DNA of 64,000 nt from NCBI GenBank assembly GCA_008638375.1, contig CM018051.1:11872387-11936386 (forward strand), given 5' to 3'. Origin of the DNA: Nyssa sinensis (Eukaryota; Streptophyta; Magnoliopsida; Cornales; Nyssaceae). The notes under the pieces are model-generated. The model was not told where the DNA came from, made no database searches, and saw nothing but the letters and a program-made list of their open reading frames with translations. The position numbers and the translations under genes were made by a program. Below are positions 1 to 11,600 of the stretch, in pieces; positions within the stretch are counted from its first letter, which is position 1, and the number at the start of each line of letters is the position of its first letter.

Positions 1-655
1 ACAAACCAAACCCCTTTCCATTAATTTCTTCTTGTATCAATGCATACATTAGCCATTAATACCACATACAAAATCTACCTCCCTCCCACAAAACCATTCT
101 AACTATCTGAAATAATATGCCCCCACACCCCTCACCCTTCATTGTAATAGAGAGCAGCTTCACCACTATTTTGTACAAACATCCCCACTAAAGTAATAGA
201 CCTAAAGTCCCGAATAATTTCTGCACAATCCTTATTGGAACCAAGGCTGTAAAGGAAGCATTCAAGCTCCTTTAAAAAGTTCTGTTTCATAAATGTACTT
301 AAAAACTGCCATGATGTCACCCCTAAGTTTGGGCCAACAATGTTGAGAAAAGGCCAAAGTAAGTTCATTAGGTCTTGGCGCCTTATTCCCATTACAGGAA
401 CTTGGCACAGCCACTAGCTCTTCCTCATCGAGGATCTTTCCAACCCATCACTTTCTTCTCCTCCCAAAACAGCAAACTGCATGTTCTCCAGTAATGGTCT
501 CCAGTCAATGGGCTCCCTGTACAGCCCTTCATAGAAGCTAGAGATACCTCGCCACTCCTCTTCCTCTTGCTTGAGGATTTGATCTCCTATTCTAACCGAA
601 ATGATGTTAATCATTTGTCTGTGAGCATTCGCCATTTTATGAAGAAAAAAAAATT
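1..655 (-). pseudogene. LINE-1-type reverse transcriptase fragment, runs off left edge
   Basis: On the minus strand, with frame changes, this reads as the start of a plant L1 LINE reverse transcriptase. A stretch beginning HKMANAHRQ (near 640) is the linker between endonuclease and RT. It is followed near 390-340 by APRPNELTLAFSQHCW, the decayed first RT block. DFRSITLVG follows near 215, and NGFVGGR followed by ANVCIDT near 85-30 is the next RT block. The order is correct for one element reading leftwards and the copy continues beyond position 1. Several frameshifts and stops make it inactive. It lies downstream of exon 5 of the host gene on the same strand, so it probably sits in that gene's next intron. 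Confidence 0.8.
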
Positions 656-899
656 GGTATTTCTATTACCCTCCTTCAGCCACAAAGCCCTAGATTTTTG
701 TCTCCAGCATGTTTCTTTCGCCTATTGCAGTGATCCAAGCTCACCCTTTTGCAAGCTTCTCCCTCCAACTTGTCCGAGTGAACCACCCTCCTTCCCCATG
801 GCCACAAAGCACTCCATCCTTGCCTCTAAGTATGACCAAAACTAGATAATTGCCTTTTCTTTTTTACCCCCCAAAAAAAAAAATTTAACTTAGAAAAAG

Positions 900-1435
900 A
901 AGACTCAGCCATACAACAAAAGGACAAAAAATTAAATCGAACTCCCACAATTTCATAGCAAATGTAGGACCTAATGCAAACAAAATCCAAACAAGAGTTC
1001 AAATTACATACATACAATGATACAACACGAGTTGAGAACATGCAGCAGTGAGTCTGTGCACAAAAACAATGAGATCAACTAAGTGAACCCAAAGCAGCAA
1101 TTCCATTTCCATGTCACTTGAGACATCCTTCTTTTTTTTATTGTTCTTTCAGTATTCTCTTTCCATGCTTCACATAACATTTCAAAAGAAAAGAAACAAT
1201 GAAAAAGAACACAAAGAAATAAAGCAAAAGGACAAAAACCTCAAATCAAGCTTCCCCAATTTTATAGTAAATATAGGAACTAATGCCAACAAAATCCAAA
1301 CAAGAATTCAAATTACATATATAAAAAATGAGTTCTGAACATACAGCCGTGAGTCTCTGCACAAGAACAATGAGGTCGTCTAAATGATCCCAAAGCAGCA
1401 ATTTCATTTCCATGTTGTTTGAGACATTAGGAGAT
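900..1435. repeat. Tandem duplication of the 3' half of exon 5 and its flank
   Basis: Positions 900-1125 and about 1213-1435 are diverged direct copies. Both contain an 'aaaggacaaaaa' start, the 'caaaatccaaacaag' block and 'ccatttccatgt' or 'tttcatttccatgt'. The right copy holds the functional end of exon 5 (LLLWDHLDDLIVLVQRL). The left copy encodes a decayed version (LLLWVHLVDLIVFVHRL) with an altered donor side. It is probably a dead duplicated exon lying in the next intron. Confidence 0.75.
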
Positions 1436-2661
1436 TTACAAGTTGTTTTCACTTTCTTCTCACTAGAAGTGGCAGGTACCAAGGTAATTGGGAGGTTTGA
1501 GGTATTTGAAGTAGATGACTTTGGCCTGTTATCCGAACGATTAACAGCCAGATCATTTTTTGATAATGCGACAGTGAAAGCTATAATGCAATCAGCAGCA
1601 GCCACTGAAAGACGAGTTGGCAACTCAAATCCACCCTGAAAAGTGCTACAAACAAGTGATCAAACATTAGAAAAACAAAAGCAAACACAGGAAAAAGCTT
1701 CAAAGATTGCGGAATCCACACGTATGCATGCCACTTTATCACTTTCTGAAAAAATTGACGTGCTGATTTCTTCAGCATTTCTCACTAAATCAATAGATTA
1801 AATACATAGAAGCATAGCAAAAAACAAAACTATTAATAGTAATATGAAGAACTCAGCAGAATAGCAGAAATATAAGGCGTAGAAGCATATCTTGCAGTCT
1901 GTCTCGGGCTGTCTCACTGAGTCAACTTGATAGTCTCACAAAATTATCATGTCTTGACCAAGAAGACTATCTAACCTCAGACAATCCCTAATAGTTTTGC
2001 TATATTCTTTTACTGGGTCAAAAGATTCATCCCTGCAAATGCTGACATGACTTGAGGGTCTTGTTTTGGTCTTGGCAGAGACTTTTATGAACCGTGAACC
2101 TTAGCCTTATTCATGCTAGTCATGGGTGTTCTAACACCGAGAAATGATCCTCAAGTTCCACTAGGCAACCACATATTCCAACCCAGCATTAGACTTCATA
2201 TGCAGCAAGCTATCCAATAATAAAACCAGCAAAGTCTATGAGTCCACCTAAAAACCTACAGACCAACCTGGCTTTTAGTGCAGAAGAAGGTTTTACTAAC
2301 AAAGAAAAAGAGATGCCATTTCAATTTTAAATTTTATGGCAAAAATGCTAATTAGCAATCATTTCTTTTTCTTTTTCTTTTCCTTTTTTCGGGCATGCTT
2401 TTCTGGTCCCCACAAAGCCATCATGCACATAGGGCAAGCCCTCAAAGAGTCAAACCTGAAAAGTTCCTGAACTATCCCCTCAACCAACTCACCTACCATG
2501 CAGGGTACTTCTCTTTTTTGCATATTACAACAGACTCTACACCTTCTATTATTTAACTCCATTTTTTAAAATATTTTGTAACTAAGCGGGAATATTAACA
2601 TTCAAATGCATATTGAGTGAAGAACAAGAAGCAAAAAGGGGAGGCAAATCTAGCTGCCATT

Positions 2662-2695
<34 letters not shown>

Positions 2696-5600
2696 ATTTA
2701 CACAAACCTGAAAAGTTCCTGAACTATCATCTCAGCCGACTCACGTACCATGCAGGTTACTTCTCTTTTTTGCAAATTACAACAGATTCTAGACCTTCTA
2801 TCAGTTAACTCCATTTTCTATAAATGTTTTGTAAATAAGAGGGAATATTAACATTCAAATGCATAGTGAGTGGAGAACAAGAAGTAAAAAGGGGAGACGA
2901 ATAGAGCTGCCATTCAAAAAAAAAAAAAAAACAACATTTGCACAAATTTCTGATAAAGTTTTAAATTGGTTGATGATTTGAACAAAACCAACAATAAAAT
3001 TGATGTCAAAACCTAATAACTGTCAGACCCAACTAATCTGGGTGTCCATAGGCATAGCTGGTGGCGCCTTGCACCAAGGTATAGCCCATGTAGGTGGCAC
3101 AGGGTTGGCCTTACAAAAAGCAAGGTGGTGTTGGTGCTAGTAGCATTTTCTTAATTATGTAGAATTTGGTGTCAGTGATTTTATCTGGCCTTGGCAAAAT
3201 TATGAGAGGTAGAAGACATCAGTAAAAGCCTAATAATGAAATGGTTTGTCATTTGGAGGTCTGCAGAATTAGCTATTAGTTTTTGAAGTTTCAGACAGGT
3301 ACTGGTGTTTCATCCTGTCGGGCTGAGTATTTCACATTCTGTATATATAAATATATATATATATATGAGCGGCGTGCATTGTCCCTCACAGGTGGGGGTG
3401 TGATGTGGCCATGTGCCAGAACTTCAGACACGGGGGTGCACCTTCCTGCCAAGCTAAGGAATTTAGTTTTAGCATACATATAGGGAAGCTGGTCTCCTCA
3501 ATACCCCAAGACCCCAAGGACCTTTCATGTGGTGTCAGTCATCGGTTGGAATTGTTTCCACAAACTTGTGGACTCGTCTGATTGATGGCAGATATGACGG
3601 TTTGTGGTAGTTACACTAGTGTGGCACATTGATTGGCTATGGTGCATGACAAATCAGAGGCAGAGGCAATTGTGCTGAGAATTGCTTGGGCTCGTATGTG
3701 CCATTGGCTAGGGAAAACACGAGCAATTGTTGGGAGAAGCATAACCAATCATCACAGATGTCTTTGTTAGAATAGTCCTAGGAAAAGCTATGTAACTGTC
3801 AATATAATTGTGTCTTGCTGTCTATATGTTGTGTGTGTATTGCCAAGGACCTGCTATTGTTTGTAGGTGTTCTTCAATGAGTGAATAAAAAGGTTGGGGA
3901 GTTTTTTCTGCTGGAATCTCTATGTGCTTACTTGTATGTGGCTGGTTGTAGAGGCATTGCCTCGTGAGCTAACCTTTGTTCAGAAAAAGAGAAACTACCC
4001 CATGCCAATAACCAAGGTATCTCCATGAGCTTTGAACTCAAGTTAACCTCATCTCATTCGAAGTGCTTAAGTTCCATGACTTTTTATATAGAAGTAAGAC
4101 ACACCCCCCACTTTGTCCCATTTGGAACATGAACTGTCAACCTCCTTGTTGGGAGTTGGAGGAGATATCACATAAGCTAACACTTGGTGATAAGTTCCAT
4201 GACTTTTTATTCCTTTTCCGCTTTTCTTTCTTGGGGACAAGTTTTTTTATCAGTAAAGGGTGCATAAATAGAAGGTGCCCCTCACGAACCCATTATTACA
4301 AAAAAAAAATTGGGAAAGGGGAGGAAGGGGGGGTTAGTAACAATTATATCCTAAGTTCCCCTAAAAACTCTACAAAAGAATCCAAGTACAAAATATTCAT
4401 CTTTCATCCAAAAGTTAACATTCGTGACATGTTGTTTTTAAAACAAAAAATAACCTGATCTTTATTTTCAAATATTCTCCTGTTTCTTTCCCTCCACAAG
4501 CCTCGAAAAACACAAAAGGCAGCCATCCTTCAAGCACTCCTAACTTCCTTCCTTATTTTCCCACATCTCCAGCTCAAAAGCAGCTCCTTAACCAAGCAAG
4601 GCATCAACCAAAAACAACCAAAAAGAGATAACATTAGACACAAAGCATCCCTAGCCGCACTAGAATGGATAAGGAGGTGATCAAGTGTCTCCTCCTCTTT
4701 CTTATACATGCAACAACGACTGGCCAACTGAAACCCTGTGACGAAGATTATCATTGTCCATAGTACCAGGGGACCCTCTGTCCCCGCTTTTATTCCTTAT
4801 GGTTATGGAAGCTCTTAGAAGATTGTTTGATCAAGCAGTGGATGGGAGCTTTCTATCAAGGTTTGAGGTGGGGCAGGTTGATGGGCATCAATTGATTATA
4901 TCTCATCTGTTGTCTTCAATTGATACTATTGTTTTTCACGGGATAGAAGATAAGCATCAAAATTTCATTTCAGAGTGTTGTTTCAGTCACCCGGTAAATA
5001 GAAACAATTCAAAAATGTTTAGGATACATAGTGGAAACAATGAAAATTATTAAAATGTATAATAAACATGTGGAAATATAAAGTAAAATATATGAATAAG
5101 TGAAGATAGATATTGTATTAACTAATTGAAAATGTTTTAAAGTACACATCTATCCACACAAGAGGATATTAGAATGAAACTGAAAAATAAACGTATATGT
5201 AACATATTCATTGATACTAAATAATTTTTTACTAATTAAAAACTTTTTAAAAAATTTAGAGCTAATTTTTTATATTTATAAAATTATTATAGATGGGTTT
5301 GCCCTCCTCAAACGACTTCCTAATACATACTTATTTATCAAAAAATAATTTTTTTATAATATGTGGAATTTTTTTTTATCGGTATAATATGTGGAATTAT
5401 TGTAATTAAATACAATAATATAAACTATATAATGAACAAGAATTAGATAATTTGACACAAGATACAGATAAAATCACAACTTGAGTAAAACAAATAACAA
5501 GTTAAGCCTATTATAATCAATAATTATATATTAAAATAAATTATTTACTTACCTTTTCATTTCCACTACTACTTTTTTTATCTATTGTTTTTTGGGGGGA

Positions 5601-8600
5601 AAAAATTATGTCTTCTTGTAATTTTGGGTCTTACTTCTTCAACCTCCTCTTTTATCTGAGAAAAAAAATTGATTTTTTTACCAACTTCTAGAATTATTAT
5701 TGATACAAAGAAAATGTTTCTACTATTTTGGTATGTTTCGATGAAAAAAACTTTGTTTCCATGAAAACATATAGTGAAAATGATGAATAAAAATTAAAAT
5801 TTGTAGAAACTCTTAGAAACATAAAGTAAAATATATGAATGTGTTTTAGAGTACATGTCCATCCATACAAGAAGATATTATGGTGAAATTGAAAAGAAAA
5901 AAAAAAGTAAATGTAAATTAGTCATTAATACAAAATAGTTGTTTACTAATTAAAAATTAGTATAAAATAATTAGAGCTAATTTTTTTATGTAATATGAAA
6001 TTATTATATATTTTGTAAAAAATATGCAAAATTATTATAATTAAATACAATACTATTACATAATAATAGATATATATTATGTAATATCCACGAATTAGAC
6101 AATTGATAGAAGTTACCTATACAATAATAAGTAAAACAAATAGTAATTTAAATCTATTATAACTAGTAACTAAGTATTAAAATAAATTGTTTATCTACAT
6201 TTTATTTCCACTACTTTTATTTTTCCTTATCTACTGCTTTTTGGAAGAAAAAAAATAGAAGCATGTTCTTGTAATTTGGGGCCTTAACTATTCAATCTCC
6301 TCCATTAAAAAACAAATGTATATTATCTTTTACCAACTCCTAGTGTTATTTACTAATACAGAAGACATGTTTCCACTAGTTCGGTATGTTTCCAATAGTT
6401 TCGGTATATTCCATAGAAACAATTTTGTTTCCATGAAAACATGTGAATTTCGGTATTCCACTAGTATTTCGTTTAGGTTCACCGAGAAACAGAAACGTTT
6501 TGGCCGTTTCGATGGAAAAGAAACGAAATTTTGATCCTTGTCAATATTAAAGGTGTGTTCTTTTGTCTTTCGAGGCAGATTCCGCTTTATAGGTGAATTT
6601 GGGGAAGAGTGAGTTAATTTTGGTGGGCGGTGTTGGTGATGTCACAGTTTTGGCACTTGTTTGTGCAATGGGATCCTTTCCAACCAAGTATTTGAGTTTT
6701 TTACCATTGGGTTCATCCTACAAGACGAAGGCAATATGAAGTGGCATGGTGGAGTAGTTTCAGAGAATTTTATTTGTCCAAAGGGGGTAAGATTACACTC
6801 ATTGGCAAGCTTGTCGACATACTTCATGTCCTTGTTCTCTATTCCTACAGTCGTGGAGAAGAATTTAAAGAAGTTGCAAAGAGACTTTTCGTTGGGAGGG
6901 CTTAAGATGAGAGGAAAATTCATCTAGTTAGTTGCGATAATGTGTATCGGTCATTGAGGATGGGGATCTTGGGGTTAAAAGTTGAGGGTTTTAATAGGGC
7001 TTTCTTAGGAAAAAAGTTGTGGAGGTTTGCTAGGGCAAGGGAGGTATTGTCGCAGAGAGTGATTAAAAGTAAGTGTAGCTGTGATTATGGTGGATGGGCT
7101 TCGAAGGAGGAAGTGTTATTATGGGGTGGGTATTTGGAAGTGCATTAAGAACTAGGAAGAGGGGGGGTTGTTAGGTTTTTGCGTGATTGATTGTGCAGGA
7201 GGTTATTGATGTAGAACAAGTTGTTGAAGCCTTTTTGGAGCAATGAGAGCGCTCCAAGTCCCATACCAAGCCAAAGTACTAGCACACACAGTTTTGTCAG
7301 GTCCTTTTTTGGAGCCCAAACGACGAGATGGACCAAACTCATTGCCTTACGACCATAACCAAAGTTGCTTTTCAGCCAAATTCCTACGTTTAGACCTTTA
7401 ATTAGTTGTTTTACCATTTATGGAAAGTTTTAGATTGTTAATTACTTCACTTAGGAAAGTCAAAATGATATGTCGTTTGTGGCTCTCTTTTCCTTTTCTT
7501 TTCTAGTTTCCTAATATGGGCTTAATTGCAAAAGGCCCCAATTTTGGTATTTTTTGAATTTCTTAATTTCCTAATTCCATTAGGTCTAGTATAAGGAAGT
7601 ATAGGAATTGGTAGTTTAGTATTTGGATTAATAGCCTTTTAACTCTATAAATATGGTGTAATAAATTCATAATATACATCTTTTATCAATAATATTTCAG
7701 TTCAAATTTAGAGTTTATTCTCTTGTTGGATGAGAAATCCCTGTGTTACTTGAATTTCAAGGAATTCGACGTGTTCAATTCCTTTCATATTTTCATGCTG
7801 CGTTAGTTATTTTGAAGGATCAATTTCAAGGCCTGTTTTGGATTTGGGGGGGTCAGGATGTTTCAATGGCAAATTTTTTTTCTATTTCAGATACTAGGAT
7901 TATTTGGGAACCTTACTTTAGACAAAATTTTCAGGATTGTGAGGTTGATTTCATGATAGATTTGCTGGATTTATTGAGAAATTGCAAGCTTAAGTTAGAT
8001 GAGGAGGATTCTATCAATTGGAAGCATTCTAGTGGTGGTATCTTCAATGTTTGCTCTTTCTATAAGGTTCATTCAGGTGGGAACTGGGATGGTGGACGGC
8101 TTTCCCTACAAGATCATCTGGAAGACAAAGGTCCCATTTAAAGTGGTGTTCCTTGCGTGGACTGCAACAATTGAGGTGAATCCCATGATAGATAAATTGA
8201 AGAAAAGAGGGTTTTGTTGGCTAATAGGTGATCTATGTGTAAATAATAAATAACAGGACGTAAGAGTTAATCATTTATTTTTGCATTGTCCTGTGGCAAG
8301 AGACTTATGGATTTTTATTTTTTATTTTTTCATTTTTGGTGGACTGTGATATTTGGGGAGAATATCTTCTTCTTTTTTAATAGGTAAATTACACACACAC
8401 TTTTGCTCCTAAGGGGACTTGAACCCTCAACCTCCCATATGATGACGATGATGATGAGGAGGAGGAGGTACCAGCTAAGCTAGAGCTTGTTGGTAAACTT
8501 AAGAGGCAAATCTCGTGATAAATTATTTGAAGAAAATAGAGGTTTGTTGGTTAACAGGTGATTTATGTGTAAATATCAAGAAGTGAGAGTAAATCATTTA

Positions 8601-11600
8601 TTTTTGCATTGTCCCATTGCGAGAGACTCGCAGATTTTTATTTTTATTTTTTGGCTTTTTGGATTGAATTGGATTATTTCTGGGACAGTTAAGGCTCTCT
8701 TGGTGAGCAAGAGAGGTCAGTGGAGATTTAGGGAAGAGGAGGCAAGTGTGGTATATGGATTCTCTTTGTCATTTATCAACAAAAAAAAAAGTATATGGTT
8801 TCTCTTTGTCTCTTTTGGTGTGTTTGGAAGGAGCAAAATCAGAAAAAAATATATATATAATTAAAAAATTGATTGTACTTAAATTCTTTATATCTTAGGT
8901 TGTACAGCGTTAAACTTTTTATGTGGATTGTGGGGTTTTATGAGTGATATGAGGCTTATGTAATCAATTGGATTATTTATATTTTTGGGTTACACTTCTT
9001 TATTATTCCCCTTTGATGTTTCTTTGTATATCCTTCGTGTGCATGGAAGGCCCCCTTCCCCCCCTTTGGGCATCTTTTGAAAGAATTATTTTACCGATCC
9101 CACAAAAAAAAAAAAAAAACATCTCAGACCATCAAGCCTTCATCTCTTTCTCTTTCCAAATGCATCATTGATTGCTTAATTTGATGATATTTGTATGACT
9201 TGAGAAAGTTTACGTAGTAAAATTGATTGGTAGTGTTTAATTTATGTTTTTTATATTCAATTCATTTGTTTAATGTGATATTTGGTTGACATTTAACAAT
9301 CTTTGATCATTTTAGGTCTTTCAAAGGAGATGGACCCTCAATATAGCAGTCCTCTTGGGTTGGATTCAATTGCATAAGGGTGATGGTGGGATCCATGGCA
9401 ACGAAGTAGATTTAATGATCCATGGCAGCATTTTCCTCACAAATGTCTGTTTTAACATAATCATTAAATCTGGTAATTACTTATTTGGTCTAAGACAACA
9501 TAAGTAATTACCAGATTTAATGATTATGTTAAAACAGACATTTGTGAGGAAAATGCTGCTTGTGGTTTTCGAATTATGAGTCGTGAGTTTTAGAGTGAAG
9601 AGGAAGAAAGAAAAAATAAATGAAAGTTGGTGGCGGTGGTGGTGGTGGGTCATGAGTTTTAGAGAGAGAAATAAGAAAATGAAACAGATAAAAAGAGTAT
9701 TTTGAAAAATATACATCAGTAGTTAACTGGCCGTTGAGTCCGTTACAGTTTACACTTTAATTACTACCACAAGGGTATTAGTGTCACATTTTTTAAGGAT
9801 AAGAATCTTAGTGAAAATGGGCCTAAGCATAAGGGGCAATATGTAACTAAACGTATTATATATTCCTACATTCTCCTTAGTTGAATGCTTAACCCCACCC
9901 CACCCCACCCCCCAAAAAAAACACAAAAAAGGGGGAAATAGTGGACATATTCAAGAATTTCAGCACGAACAGATGCATTACATAGCAATTGATGTGATAA
10001 GCTATAACATCTTTTGAGATCCCTGGTTTGACCTTAAGTTTTCACAGAAGTGCCCATCGACCCATTAAATCAATGACCCTCATGCGGCTTACAGAAGTGC
10101 CCGTCGACCCATTAAATCAATGAGCTTCATCTGGCTTACCAATATCCACAAATCAACCTCCCCCCAGCTTTGTTATTTCTCCCCTTCCTGATGTTTGCAT
10201 AGTCATACTCAAACTGAATGTAATTCTAGCCCATATCAGATCCTAGTAACATGAGGTTACTGCACCAAGTGAAACATCACCCACCACAACAATGTTTCCT
10301 CTTTAACATGAAATTGCAACTTGACTTGCTACTTTCTAATCGACCAGTCAAAAACATGTTTTTCCATCAAGCCTCAACAAGAATCATCCCATCTCACATT
10401 CTACTTCCACATACCTTGTCTTAGCTTACCTCATCAGTGACCATTAAGACTGAAATTATGACAAACTATTGCTCTAGATAATCTCATATCTTAACAACAA
10501 ATAAAATCTCTATATATCCATAAGCAGTACCAGAAAGGGAATCATGTACATCTATGTAATTAATGGTACTGGGATGAGGGTCTTCCAGATAATCCCAGTC
10601 TATCCTATTACCTAAAGTACATCCTCGTTCCAAAGATGGGAAAGGCAACCCCATAGATTGACTCCAAGCACCTGCATCATGGAGTGGAAATGGGTAGACA
10701 AGTGAAGGTGGGAGCATCAGCCATCAAATTAGAGATACCCGTGGGTTCACAGCACCACCAAATATGCAGATACATGATTTTTATATGAAGATACATACAT
10801 GCATTTTATTGTAGTATAAAACTATTCTTTAATACAAGTTATCTTACTCATCTTTCTTTCTTTTTTGACAAGTACAAGTGTTTCCATTAATATGCCCAAG
10901 GGTGGCAACCCATTACAAAAAGAGGCTCATTAAAACTAGAGCCTCATGTTTTCCAAAAAATCAACAAAACTATATAGACATGAGGAGTATGCTTCTATAA
11001 TCCAAAACTATAAGGTTCCGTTTGGATTGTGATTCAGAAACAATTTTTAAAAATTTTTTTAAAATATATTCAAAATTTTGTAATTAATTTTTTAAAAATT
11101 GTGAAAATATATTTAGATATGATAATCTAAATTTTAAAAAATTAAAAAAAAATATATTTTGAAATGCGTATTCCGCGTTTTAAAATTAAAAAACTGGTTT
11201 TGAAAACAAAAACAAACAAAGCCTTAGACTTTCAAAAACCTATCTTTAAATCTACAAATGTCCAAATCATTCCCATCAAAAATATGTCTATAACTCTCTC
11301 TCTCCATATACACCAAAAAAGGCTTGTAGGCACAATCCGCCATTCTTTCTTCCCTCTTCCTCTGCCTCCAACCCAACTTCTCAAAAAATCTTTCACCCAA
11401 AAATGCATCACAAAACAACAACCGACAAAGAGAATACCAAGTTCCACTTTTCCCTCACAAAAGGGCAATAAAGGAAAAGGTGGTTAATGGTTTCATCTTC
11501 CCCTCCTTTTAAGATTATCCATAGTGAGCACCCCACCCGAAGCAAGAGACCGAACAAAAAATTTTGCCTTCAAAGGTGCCTTGGGGTCTATGTCATTCTA

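Larger units (their letters stand above)
4755..9119 (+). pseudogene. LINE-1-type element, 5'-truncated, carrying later insertions
   Basis: Plus-strand L1 LINE starting in the RT palm. GDPLSPLLFLMVMEALRRLF (about 4770) leads into ISHLLSSIDT, the decayed FADD block. After an insertion, VNLGKSELILVGGVGDVTVL (about 6590-6650), YFMSLFSIP (about 6820) and FNRAFLGKKLWRFA (about 6990) continue the domain. From about 7890 come WEPYFRQNFQD and SINWKHSSGGIF, then the zinc-binding end KTKVPFKVVFLAWTA (about 8125) and HLFLHCPVARDLW. The zinc-binding part is duplicated at 8505-8650. The element ends in poly-A at 9104-9119. Stops and frameshifts throughout show it is dead. It lies in host intron 4, antisense to the gene. 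Confidence 0.82.

Noticed and set aside
1636..1641. Splice acceptor TTTTCAG for exon 5
   Set aside because: It leaves two bases over from exon 4 and breaks the frame. The acceptor TTTGTAG ten bases upstream restores the phase and gives STFQGGFELP, as expected from the family.
4240..9119. Single LINE inverted by twin priming
   Set aside because: The inverted part comes from the zinc-binding/3' region and has its own tail, whereas twin priming inverts sequence from upstream of the kept part.
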